64,000 nucleotides of DNA from Fusibacter_A sp965140735. GTDB lineage: Bacteria; Bacillota; Clostridia; Peptostreptococcales; Acidaminobacteraceae. Positions 8,290-15,112 of the stretch are shown piece after piece. A program made the translations under genes and the position numbers. Position 1 is the first letter of the stretch. Every line of letters starts with the position of its first letter. The notes under the pieces are model-generated. The model searched no databases and had not been told where the DNA came from. It was given only the letters and a program-made list of their open reading frames with translations. The stretch covers positions 4,278,001 to 4,342,000 of the forward strand of contig OZ223306.1 in the NCBI GenBank assembly GCA_965140735.1. The letters are read 5' to 3'.

Positions 8290-9003
8290 ATGTATAAAGG
8301 TAAAAAAATAGGGATGATCATTCCAGCAGCGGGCATTGGAAGCCGTATGGGAAGTTCAACCAAAAAACAGTTCTTATCGATTGGTGGTAAACCTATCTTG
8401 AGGAGAACTCTTGAAAACTTGCTTGGAAATTCCATTTGCGATGAGGTCGTTTTAGTTGTAGGTGTAGAAGAAGTTGAAACGCTTCAACAAATCATTAAAG
8501 ATCAATGGCAAATTTCAACGGAGATTAAGGTTATTGCAGGTGGTGATAACCGGCAGGAATCTGTTAAAAAGGGCTTGCTTTCACTTTCAAAAGTAGATTT
8601 TGTATTTGTCCATGATGGTGTTAGGCCTTTTGCAAAGAGTGCATGGCTTCCCAAAATGATGGCATGCATGGAAGAAGCTTCTGATATAAAAGGCCTATCT
8701 GTAGGGAAGCCTGTATCGGATACATTAAAGGAGATTACAAGTGATGAATTTGTAATCAGAACACTTAAGCGAGATGCCTTGTGGTCTGTTCAAACGCCGC
8801 AATTGTTTTTGTATACAACGTTATTAGAGGCGCATCTTAACGCTGAACAGAGTGGCTATTGTGGCACAGATGATGCCTCTTTGATTGAAAGAGAAGGGGG
8901 AAAAGTCAAGTTGGTTTATTTTGGAGATGAGAACATTAAATTGACGACACCTTTTGATTTGATTGTGGCAGAGGCGATCGTTAATCGAAGTGATGAGTCG
9001 TAG
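8290..9003 (+). CDS. ispD: 2-C-methyl-D-erythritol 4-phosphate cytidylyltransferase
   Basis: 237 residues. It joins CTP and methylerythritol phosphate in the MEP isoprenoid pathway. The nucleotide-binding start IPAAGIGSRMGSSTKKQFL, the FVHDGVRPF metal-site motif and VQTPQLF are all present. The ATG at 8290 is chosen over the TTG at 8287 because the SD AGAGGA (8277-8282) is better spaced. ispF follows after 40 bases, so two MEP steps are probably cotranscribed; ispE, the step between them, is not in the window. Confidence 0.96.
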   Translation: MYKGKKIGMIIPAAGIGSRMGSSTKKQFLSIGGKPILRRTLENLLGNSICDEVVLVVGVEEVETLQQIIKDQWQISTEIKVIAGGDNRQESVKKGLLSLSKVDFVFVHDGVRPFAKSAWLPKMMACMEEASDIKGLSVGKPVSDTLKEITSDEFVIRTLKRDALWSVQTPQLFLYTTLLEAHLNAEQSGYCGTDDASLIEREGGKVKLVYFGDENIKLTTPFDLIVAEAIVNRSDES

Positions 9004-9043
9004 AATCCATTATTGGATTTAGGATTAAAGGAAGAGGCGATAG

Positions 9044-9523
9044 ATGAAAATTGGAATTGGGTACGATGTGCATAAGCTTGTTCAGGATAGAAAACTAATT
9101 ATCGGTGGCGTTGATATTGCCTATGATAAAGGCTTGTTAGGGCATTCAGATGCAGATGTGCTTTTACATGCCATTATGGATGCAATATTAGGTGCTCTTG
9201 GAAAAGGTGATATTGGCAAACACTTTCCAGATCAAGATATGACTTTTAAAGATATCTCAAGTATGATTTTACTTGAAGAAGTGGCGAAAACGATGCAATG
9301 TGAAGGTTATCAAATTGGCAATATAGATGCTGTTATTGTGGCGCAAAAACCTAAAATGGCACCCCATATAGCCTTGATGCAAGCTAATATAAGTCGTGTT
9401 CTAAAATGCGAACCTAATTTGGTCAACATTAAAGCCACTACAACAGAGTGGCTTGGTTTTGAAGGTCGAGAGGAAGGTATTTCGTCTCAAGCAGTGACTC
9501 TTTTAGAAAAGGTAACTTTATAA
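9044..9523 (+). CDS. ispF: 2-C-methyl-D-erythritol 2,4-cyclodiphosphate synthase
   Basis: 159 residues, the usual length for this zinc-dependent trimeric enzyme of the MEP pathway. GIGYDVH and HSDADVLLHAIMDAILGA carry the metal-binding Asp and His residues, and TTTEWLGFEGREEGI is the C-terminal signature. SD GGAAGAGG precedes the ATG. Its stop codon overlaps the last six bases of the convergent minus-strand gene. Confidence 0.97.
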   Translation: MKIGIGYDVHKLVQDRKLIIGGVDIAYDKGLLGHSDADVLLHAIMDAILGALGKGDIGKHFPDQDMTFKDISSMILLEEVAKTMQCEGYQIGNIDAVIVAQKPKMAPHIALMQANISRVLKCEPNLVNIKATTTEWLGFEGREEGISSQAVTLLEKVTL

Positions 9524-9847
9524 ATAAAAGGCAAAATATGAAAAAATAAATAAGATAATACCTGAGATGACAACTTTTTTAAAGGCTTCCTCAGAAGTTT
9601 TTCGATTGATTCTGGTTTGATCTTTTTCGTCGAAGTACTTTTGATTTCGGCCAGGTGCAATAAATTTAAAGATGCGGCGATCTGGGTTTTTATAGGCTGA
9701 AGCTGCAAAAGCGGAGGCAATGAAAAGCATACACCCCATGAATAGAAGAGCACCTTCAAGCGTTATTTGAGGAAAAATTGAAATAAATGCGGAAAAGAGA
9801 CTTGTGAATAGAACAATTTGTGTAATGTCTTTAACATACTTTTTCAT
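9518..9847 (-). CDS. Hypothetical small membrane protein
   Basis: 109 residues with three likely membrane segments (about 10-28, 32-50 and 90-108) and a basic, polar loop (about 52-88, YKNPDRRIFKFIAPGRNQKY). The SD TAAGGAG on the minus strand is well placed before the ATG. It converges on ispF with a six-base overlap of coding ends and no terminator between them. I do not recognise a family; nothing suggests a specific function. Confidence 0.65.
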   Translation of the reverse strand: MKKYVKDITQIVLFTSLFSAFISIFPQITLEGALLFMGCMLFIASAFAASAYKNPDRRIFKFIAPGRNQKYFDEKDQTRINRKTSEEAFKKVVISGIILFIFSYFAFYL

Positions 9848-9960
9848 ATTTTACTCCTTAAACGGCTTATTAATCTTATTGTATTCAAAAATAAATAAAT
9901 TAGCAACGATTGTTAATAGATTGTATTATCTAAAGTACCATAAAACAGAGGAGGCTACAA

Positions 9961-10218
9961 ATGAGTGAAAATTATAAGTTTACACAGAATCGAAAATGCG
10001 AATATTTTCCATGTCACAAGGGTGCTGATCCTGAAACTTTCAACTGTTTGTTTTGTTATTGTCCGCTTTATATGCTCAAGGATGAGTGTGGTGGCAATTT
10101 CGTAATAAATCATGGGATTAAGGATTGTAGTGGCTGTACTAAACCTCATTTGGGTGAGAGTTATGATTTCGTCATGAGTAAGATTAAGCTGGTCATTGAA
10201 AGAGGATCGGATTTCTAG
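9961..10218 (+). CDS. Cysteine-rich small domain protein
   Basis: 85 residues with eight cysteines, including CEYFPCHKG, CLFCYCPLY, DEC and CSGC, and a conserved NHGIKDCSGC stretch. This matches the small Cys-rich domain family (zf-like, PF04071) often found near cobalamin genes in anaerobes; family assignment is from memory of the motif. It probably binds a metal or Fe-S cluster. SD GAGGAGG precedes the ATG. No cobalamin gene is nearby. Confidence 0.85.
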   Translation: MSENYKFTQNRKCEYFPCHKGADPETFNCLFCYCPLYMLKDECGGNFVINHGIKDCSGCTKPHLGESYDFVMSKIKLVIERGSDF

Positions 10219-10316
10219 TATAATCCTTTGGGAGATGAACTCCTATTTAAAAAAAAGGAAGTAAAGCGGACTGAGTATACGCTTTGGATAGCGAAGAAGA
10301 AAGAGGAGGCATTCAA

Positions 10317-11801
10317 ATGAGTGTTAGATTAAGATTTGCACCGAGCCCAACGGGATATGTACACATTGGGGGGTTAAGAACGGCATTATACAATTATTTA
10401 TATGCAAAAAAAGAGAACGGCCAATATATTCTTCGTGTGGAAGATACGGATCAGACAAGGCTCGTTGAGGATGCCATTGAGGGCATGATAAAAGCCATGT
10501 CTTGGGCTGGTGTTATGCATGAAGAAGGCCCAATGTTAGAGGGCGATAAAATCGTTGAAGTAGGCGAGTACGGACCTTATATTCAGTCTAATCGCCTTGA
10601 AATATATAAAAAACATGCAGATGAACTTATTGAAAAAGGACATGCTTACTATTGTTTTTGTTCAAAAGAGAGAATGGAAACAGTGAGAGAGGCACAAAAG
10701 GCAGAAGGTAAGACGCCTAAATACGATGGTCATTGTAGACATCTTTCAAAAGAAGAAGTAGAAGCGAAACTTGCTGCTGGAGAATCACATGTGGTGAGAT
10801 TGAAATTGCCTGAAAATCGCGTGATTGAATTTGATGATCTTATCAAAGGGCATATTGCAGTTAACACAAATGATATGGATGATCAAGTGCTTATGAAAGC
10901 AGATGGGTTTCCAACTTATCATATGGCAGTCATTGTGGATGATCATTATATGAAGATTACTCATGTGGTTCGTGGCGATGAGTGGCTTATTTCTACACCA
11001 AAGCATATTTATACGTATGAAGCATTTGGATGGGAAGCGCCACAGTTTGTTCATCTTCCAGTTATATTGAGCCAATCTAAGAAAAAACTCAGTAAACGAG
11101 AAGGTGACGTTGCTGTTGAGGACTTCAGAAAAAAAGGCTATTTACCAGAGGCACTTATAAACTTCATTGCACTTGTTGGGTGGTCTCCTGAAGATGGGGA
11201 AGAAATCATGTCCATGGATGAACTCATTGAGAAATTTTCGTTTGATCGTGTGTCGAAGTCAAGTGGTGTATTTGATGTCGATAAGTTAAACTGGATGAAC
11301 AACCATTATATTAAGCAATATGATTTAGCTAAGTTAACAGAACTTTGTAAACCTTATTTTGTCACTTCAGGATTTACAACTGAAGAAAACTTTGAGGCGA
11401 ATAGATCATGGTTTGAAAAAGTAGTTCAGTGCTTAAGAGAGAGATTAAACAAGTTAGATGAGATTGAATCCTATTTTGAACTTTTAAACAACAATCATTT
11501 TAAACTTGAAGATCAAGAAGCTGAAGAGATGATTTCTATTGAACACGTACCAGCATTATTAGAGGCTCTTAAACTCAAATTTACTGAAATAGATGTGCTT
11601 GAAGTAGCCAATGTAAAAGCAACTTTTAAAGCGCTTCAAAAGGAACTTGGTGTCAAAGGCAAGAATTTGTTCATGCCGATTAGAGTGGCGATAACAGGTC
11701 AAGTTCATGGACCAGATATTGCACTTTTGATTGAAATCATAGGTAAAGATAATGCGATTGAGAGAATAGAACATAGCTTGAGTACATTTTGTAATAAGTA
11801 A
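10317..11801 (+). CDS. gltX: Glutamate-tRNA ligase
   Basis: 494 residues, class I aminoacyl-tRNA synthetase charging tRNA-Glu, and probably tRNA-Gln as in most Firmicutes. FAPSPTGYVHIGGLRTALYN contains the HIGH-type motif and KKLSKREGD near residue 256 is the KMSKS-type loop. The ATG at 10317 is chosen because AGGAGG (10304-10309) lies seven bases upstream and the family begins VRLRFAPSPTG; an upstream in-frame start at 10284 lacks this. It ends at a terminator. No T-box is visible in the short leader. Confidence 0.97.
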   Translation: MSVRLRFAPSPTGYVHIGGLRTALYNYLYAKKENGQYILRVEDTDQTRLVEDAIEGMIKAMSWAGVMHEEGPMLEGDKIVEVGEYGPYIQSNRLEIYKKHADELIEKGHAYYCFCSKERMETVREAQKAEGKTPKYDGHCRHLSKEEVEAKLAAGESHVVRLKLPENRVIEFDDLIKGHIAVNTNDMDDQVLMKADGFPTYHMAVIVDDHYMKITHVVRGDEWLISTPKHIYTYEAFGWEAPQFVHLPVILSQSKKKLSKREGDVAVEDFRKKGYLPEALINFIALVGWSPEDGEEIMSMDELIEKFSFDRVSKSSGVFDVDKLNWMNNHYIKQYDLAKLTELCKPYFVTSGFTTEENFEANRSWFEKVVQCLRERLNKLDEIESYFELLNNNHFKLEDQEAEEMISIEHVPALLEALKLKFTEIDVLEVANVKATFKALQKELGVKGKNLFMPIRVAITGQVHGPDIALLIEIIGKDNAIERIEHSLSTFCNK

Positions 11802-11820
11802 TCAAATTTAATTTATATTG

Positions 11821-11854
11821 AAAGACTGAGTCTTTATAGGGCTCGGTCTTTTTT
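11821..11854 (+). terminator. Terminator of gltX
   Basis: AAAGACTGAG (11821-11830) pairs with CTCGGTCTTT (11842-11851, one G-U pair) and runs into T residues. Confidence 0.85.
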
Positions 11855-11878
11855 AGTGGAAATATGAATGAAATGCAT

Positions 11879-11901
11879 CTAGAATGGTATAATAATTCTA
11901 G
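11879..11901 (+). promoter_or_regulatory. Extended -10 of agr regulator operon inside a 7-bp palindrome
   Basis: TGG-TATAAT at 11885-11893 is an extended -10. CTAGAAT (11879-11885) and ATTCTAG (11895-11901) flank it symmetrically, so a dimeric regulator bound there would cover the -10. No good -35 is visible. Confidence 0.55.
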
Positions 11902-11912
11902 GAGAAGAAATT

Positions 11913-12659
11913 ATGGAACAAGTGAAAAAAATATTGATCGTTGAGGATGAACTTTCTCAACGTAATCTATTGGTTAAATGGATAAAAGAAGTAGATGAGC
12001 ACTATGTGATTTATACAGCGAGTTCGGATCAAGAAGCACTTTCTCTTGCGTGGAAGGAGAGCATTGATCTTTTTGTGATGGATATTGATCTAAAATCCGA
12101 GTTGAATGGTTTTGAAGTTGCGTTGCGCTTGCGTGCTCATCCTAAATATCAGTTAACTTGGATTCTTTTTTTAACTGTGGAAAGCAGCTATGAACTCAAG
12201 GCTTATAGAGAAGTCCAGTGTTACGCTTTTTTGGATAAACCCTATCCCAAAGAGGCATTACAGAACATGGTGAAAAAACTATTGGGAAACGTTCAAAAAA
12301 CTGAAGAGATAAATCAGAGCAAATTTCTTGTGGCTGAGGCAGAACAGGTTCTCATTAGAATCAGATATGCCGAGATTGTGTTTATTGAAGCAAAAGGCAG
12401 AGGGAGTATTGTATATACCGTTAGAGGCAATTATCAGTTGCCGTATAAATCACTGAAGCATATTGAAGAAGAGCTTAAAGATGATCAGGAATTTTTAAAA
12501 GTACATAGATCGTATATCATTAATACGCACTATGTTAAAGCAATCCGAAAATTTGGTGTGAAGCAATATGAAGTCACTTTTTATAATTGCAAATGGAAAA
12601 GTTTACTGAGTAAAAATAAAAAAGAAGATTTAGAGAAAATTATTGGTCTTAGGAGGTGA
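11913..12659 (+). CDS. LytTR-type response regulator (AgrA family)
   Basis: 248 residues. A receiver domain (about 5-125) has the acidic pair E11/D12, phospho-acceptor D57 in VMDIDL, a Thr in FLTVESSYE and Lys in DKPYP. A LytTR DNA-binding domain (about 140-245) carries VFIEAKGRGSIVY and FLKVHRSYIINTHYVKAI. This is the architecture of AgrA/VirR/FsrA quorum-sensing regulators. The gene lies directly before a GHKL kinase and faces agrB/agrD on the other strand, which strongly suggests it is the output regulator for the peptide signal. SD is GGAGAAG. Targets are not identifiable; I found no convincing LytTR direct repeats upstream of agrB. Confidence 0.92.
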   Translation: MEQVKKILIVEDELSQRNLLVKWIKEVDEHYVIYTASSDQEALSLAWKESIDLFVMDIDLKSELNGFEVALRLRAHPKYQLTWILFLTVESSYELKAYREVQCYAFLDKPYPKEALQNMVKKLLGNVQKTEEINQSKFLVAEAEQVLIRIRYAEIVFIEAKGRGSIVYTVRGNYQLPYKSLKHIEEELKDDQEFLKVHRSYIINTHYVKAIRKFGVKQYEVTFYNCKWKSLLSKNKKEDLEKIIGLRR

Positions 12660-12664
12660 GGGTG

Positions 12665-13930
12665 ATGACAAGTGCTATGGTAAATGAGATTATAGGGACA
12701 TTGCTTGAACTATTCTTATTTTTCTATGTATTCTACAAACTGTTAGAACTTGATAAAAAGGATTTGCTTCAATATAGTTTGATCTATCTAGGCATGACAG
12801 CACTTGTTATATTATCGGATCATTACTTCCTAGGCTATGGTGCTTTTCTCTATATTTTTACGTTGATTTTTGTCTTGAAATGGTTTACAAGGGAGAGTCT
12901 TTTTAAGGTGCTCTTTGTTTTTATTGCCTCTATGATTGGGCTTTTGTTGTTTGAAATTATCTTGATACCTCTGATCGGTTTGATAACAAAGGATCAAGTG
13001 ACTGTTACGATCAGTTCACTTTTAGTGGTCAATTTGGTTACTGTTGTATCAATCCGGTATTTTAAAGAATTTTTTAAGATCCATATTCAAAAATATGAAA
13101 ATAGATATATTAACTTTATTGCTATTAATATATTTCTTTATGCATTTATTTATAAAATTCTTTGGGACCATGATGAATCCATCGTGAGAGAGAACATGAT
13201 CTATTTTGGTATTGCAATGCTACTTTTACTGATTGTAAACTATTTTGTTTATCGTGAAGTGGCGAAGATTAGTGAACGCAATAAAGCACTTGAGGTGCAG
13301 GAAGAGATGCGAGAAACGCTTGAACAAATGATTGTAGAAATTAGATCCAAACAACATGAGTATAAAAATAATTTGACTACAATTATTGGGATTCTAGAAA
13401 CCAATCCGCCAGAGGAAGCCAGTGTAAAAATTGAGGAGTTCTTAAATGATGTCTATGTCCATGATGCATTTGACAGTGAACTGTTACAGATTGATCGTGA
13501 TATTGTTAAGGCAGTTCTCTTTATGAAGCGATCAGAAGCCCATGAAAGAAGTATCAAATTCACATATGATTGCCAAGTCTCTTTAATCAATTTATCTGTT
13601 TTAGATTATGAGATATCACTTGTACTCAATAATATGATCAATAATGCCTTTGAAGCTGTTCAAGAAGATGAGGACCCTTGGGTGGCACTGGAAATTGGAT
13701 TTGATGAGCAAGAGAAAGCTTTTTACTTCAAAACAAAAAACGCTGGCCATAGTGTTGAACCAGCGCATCTCCTAAAATTAGCAGATAAGAATTTCTCCAC
13801 CAAATCAGCAAAAGAAAAGACGCGTGGATTTGGTCTTTGGACAATTAAAAACATCGCTAAAAAATACAACGGACATCTTGAATTGTACTTTGAGAATGAA
13901 GATATCGTTATAAAAGTGTTATTTTCTTGA
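12665..13930 (+). CDS. GHKL sensor histidine kinase (AgrC family)
   Basis: 421 residues. About six membrane segments fill the first 200 residues, matching the peptide-sensing domain of AgrC-like kinases. A coiled linker leads to the phospho-acceptor helix with the conserved His in SKQHEYKNNLTTI. The ATPase domain shows the N box LVLNNMINNAFEAV and the G box TRGFGLWTIKNIAKKYNG. The ATG at 12665 is chosen because AGGAGG (12651-12656) overlaps the end of the regulator gene and is correctly spaced; the GTG at 12656 lies within that SD. Its last 12 bases overlap agrD on the opposite strand. Predicted role: receptor for the AgrD-derived lactone. Confidence 0.92.
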   Translation: MTSAMVNEIIGTLLELFLFFYVFYKLLELDKKDLLQYSLIYLGMTALVILSDHYFLGYGAFLYIFTLIFVLKWFTRESLFKVLFVFIASMIGLLLFEIILIPLIGLITKDQVTVTISSLLVVNLVTVVSIRYFKEFFKIHIQKYENRYINFIAINIFLYAFIYKILWDHDESIVRENMIYFGIAMLLLLIVNYFVYREVAKISERNKALEVQEEMRETLEQMIVEIRSKQHEYKNNLTTIIGILETNPPEEASVKIEEFLNDVYVHDAFDSELLQIDRDIVKAVLFMKRSEAHERSIKFTYDCQVSLINLSVLDYEISLVLNNMINNAFEAVQEDEDPWVALEIGFDEQEKAFYFKTKNAGHSVEPAHLLKLADKNFSTKSAKEKTRGFGLWTIKNIAKKYNGHLELYFENEDIVIKVLFS

Positions 13931-14032
13931 AGGTGGTTCAGCTTCTCCTAAGAAAAGAAATGAAGAAGTAGATGCTACAAATCCTGCGATAGCAACGAAA
14001 AATAAACCGATTGTGTTATAAAAATTTTTCAT
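13919..14032 (-). CDS. agrD: AgrD-like autoinducing peptide precursor (37 aa, serine-lactone type)
   Basis: A 37-codon gene read by eye on the minus strand, immediately after agrB and overlapping its last 17 bases. AGGAGG (14045-14040 on the minus strand) lies seven bases before the ATG. The product has the three AgrD parts: an amphipathic leader (MKNFYNTIGLFFVAIAGFVA), a short core, and a charged, proline-containing tail GEAEPPSRK. The core STSSFLFL has Ser24 five residues before the Gly-Glu of the tail, the spacing of the ring-closing Cys/Ser in known AgrD. There is no cysteine, so the ring, predicted as S-F-L-F-L, would be a lactone and not a thiolactone. The exact N-terminal trim is unknown. 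Confidence 0.85.
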   Translation of the reverse strand: MKNFYNTIGLFFVAIAGFVASTSSFLFLGEAEPPSRK

Positions 14033-14579
14033 TTTTTATGCCTCCTATAAGTAATTGTAATGCAAAGATGAAAAGTGACAGGGTAAAGAGTTGAACTTGA
14101 TTTGTGTAAAGTGCAAAAGCAAATAAGATCAATACCATAAAAGCGGTCTGCAATCGTTTACTGTGGATAGAGTCTTTATTATATTCATATCGGTTAAGTG
14201 GAATGACTGGTGTAAAAAAGTAGAGTACAATTATTGAGAGGGTTAGTAGTAGGATTCTGCTATAGGAAGTGAGTAGGATAAAGTGGTTTGTTAGAAGTAT
14301 TGCGGTGTACATAATAAACGATCCAATTAAGCATGATAGATATGTCGAAAAGTGAAAACCGCCAGCGACAACGCGTATGCAACTAAAAATCATAAAGGCC
14401 ATTAAAAATAAATGATCTAAATGTATAAAGCGAAAAGTGATCCATAGTAAAATTAATTTAGAAAATTCACCTAAAAGCGTTTCGATCGCGTAGCGTATTG
14501 TATCGACTTGATCTTCTTTCAAAATGCTTGCATGGCTTACAATATGCCTTGACATTTTTAGCGAAAGTTGATGCAACAC
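14016..14579 (-). CDS. agrB: Accessory gene regulator protein B (AgrB), peptide-processing membrane protease
   Basis: 187 residues from the GTG at 14579. AgrB cuts the AgrD tail and forms the ring at the membrane. The catalytic region RVVAGGFHFSTYLSCLIGS contains the conserved His and, seven residues on, the Cys of the protease. Several membrane helices follow, and the protein ends with a basic tail. The N-terminal helix LHQLSLKMSRHIVSHA matches the family. Start: the SD-like AAAGGATG (14596-14589) suits the GTG at 14579; GTG at 14588 or ATG at 14555 are alternatives. It is transcribed toward the kinase gene with agrD directly downstream. Confidence 0.92.
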   Translation of the reverse strand: MLHQLSLKMSRHIVSHASILKEDQVDTIRYAIETLLGEFSKLILLWITFRFIHLDHLFLMAFMIFSCIRVVAGGFHFSTYLSCLIGSFIMYTAILLTNHFILLTSYSRILLLTLSIIVLYFFTPVIPLNRYEYNKDSIHSKRLQTAFMVLILFAFALYTNQVQLFTLSLFIFALQLLIGGIKNEKFL

Positions 14580-14606
14580 TGAACACACATCCTTTCAATA
14601 AAAACA

Positions 14607-14692
14607 AAGATGATAAGTGGCACTGTCTAGGAGAAGAAGTGGGCTTTGGAAAAACTTATCATCTTGAATTCTTAAACTTAGGATATCATCTT
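14607..14692. repeat. 12-bp inverted repeat plus third half-site upstream of agrB
   Basis: AAGATGATAAGT (14607-14618) and ACTTATCATCTT (14654-14665) are a perfect inverted repeat, 35 bases apart. A further ATCATCTT at 14685-14692 is a direct copy of the second arm. The array sits in the first 115 bases upstream of agrB on the minus strand. It could be a regulator site or a 5' UTR hairpin. Apart from this and the cysS promoter and T-box, I see nothing else in the 14580-15112 gap. Confidence 0.6.
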
Positions 14693-14826
14693 TTAGTAAA
14701 AATACAAGTATTCTGTAACGAAAAGGCTCTGGTACGTAATGAAAGAGCGAAGTCTCTCCAAATACTACTGTTGGATGAAGAGGATTACTAAAGTGAAATA
14801 TGTCAATGAAGACTGTAATTGTAGAC

Positions 14827-14854
14827 TTGCTATAATTAGTATATTTGCTATAAT
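14827..14854 (+). promoter_or_regulatory. cysS T-box promoter with tandem extended -10 elements
   Basis: TTGCTATAATT occurs twice, at 14827 and 14845. Each contains TGC-TATAAT, an extended -10, at 14828-14836 and 14846-14854. For the second, TTGCTA (14827-14832) with a 16-bp spacer can act as -35. Confidence 0.7.
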
Positions 14855-14869
14855 TGAATATATATATAA

Positions 14870-15088
14870 TTAAAGCGAAGATAGGGAAAAGTAGTTTGCA
14901 TATACGATCTAAAGAGAGGTTCTCGTGCTGGAAGGAACTGGTCGGTAGTAGATGAAGTGCACCTTTGAGTGAGACCTGAATGTGAGTACGGAATCCGGTG
15001 ATGCGTTATAATCATATAAGTTGGACCTTGTCTGAGCAAAGTGGGACCGTGCATAAGTGCACCTTTGCAGAGAGGTTTTTTTTGTGTT
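14870..15088 (+). ncRNA. T-box riboswitch leader, Cys specifier, upstream of cysS
   Basis: A tRNA-sensing leader that lets transcription of cysS continue when tRNA-Cys is uncharged. It begins with the usual GAAGATAGGGAAAAGTAG. The AAAGAGAGG and GTGCTGGAAG segments fit the Stem I apical motifs. The specifier loop GAAG-TGC-ACCTTTGAGT gives codon TGC (14958-14960), cysteine, in agreement with the gene. The T-box sequence AAAGTGGGACCGTGCA follows at about 15039-15054. The terminator is formed by CTTTGC and AGGT with their upstream partners, followed by eight T residues near 15077-15084. No numerical model was run; the match is by eye. Confidence 0.9.
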
Positions 15089-15112
15089 AAAAATTAGAAG
15101 TGGAGGATCGAT

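Noticed and set aside
14498..14791. 97-codon plus-strand ORF over the start of agrB
   Set aside because: It is antisense to agrB, has no SD, and its codon use is unlike its neighbours.
14591..14826. LytTR-type direct repeats upstream of agrB
   Set aside because: I looked for paired ACAGTTAAG-like sites with 12-13 base spacing on both strands and found none convincing.
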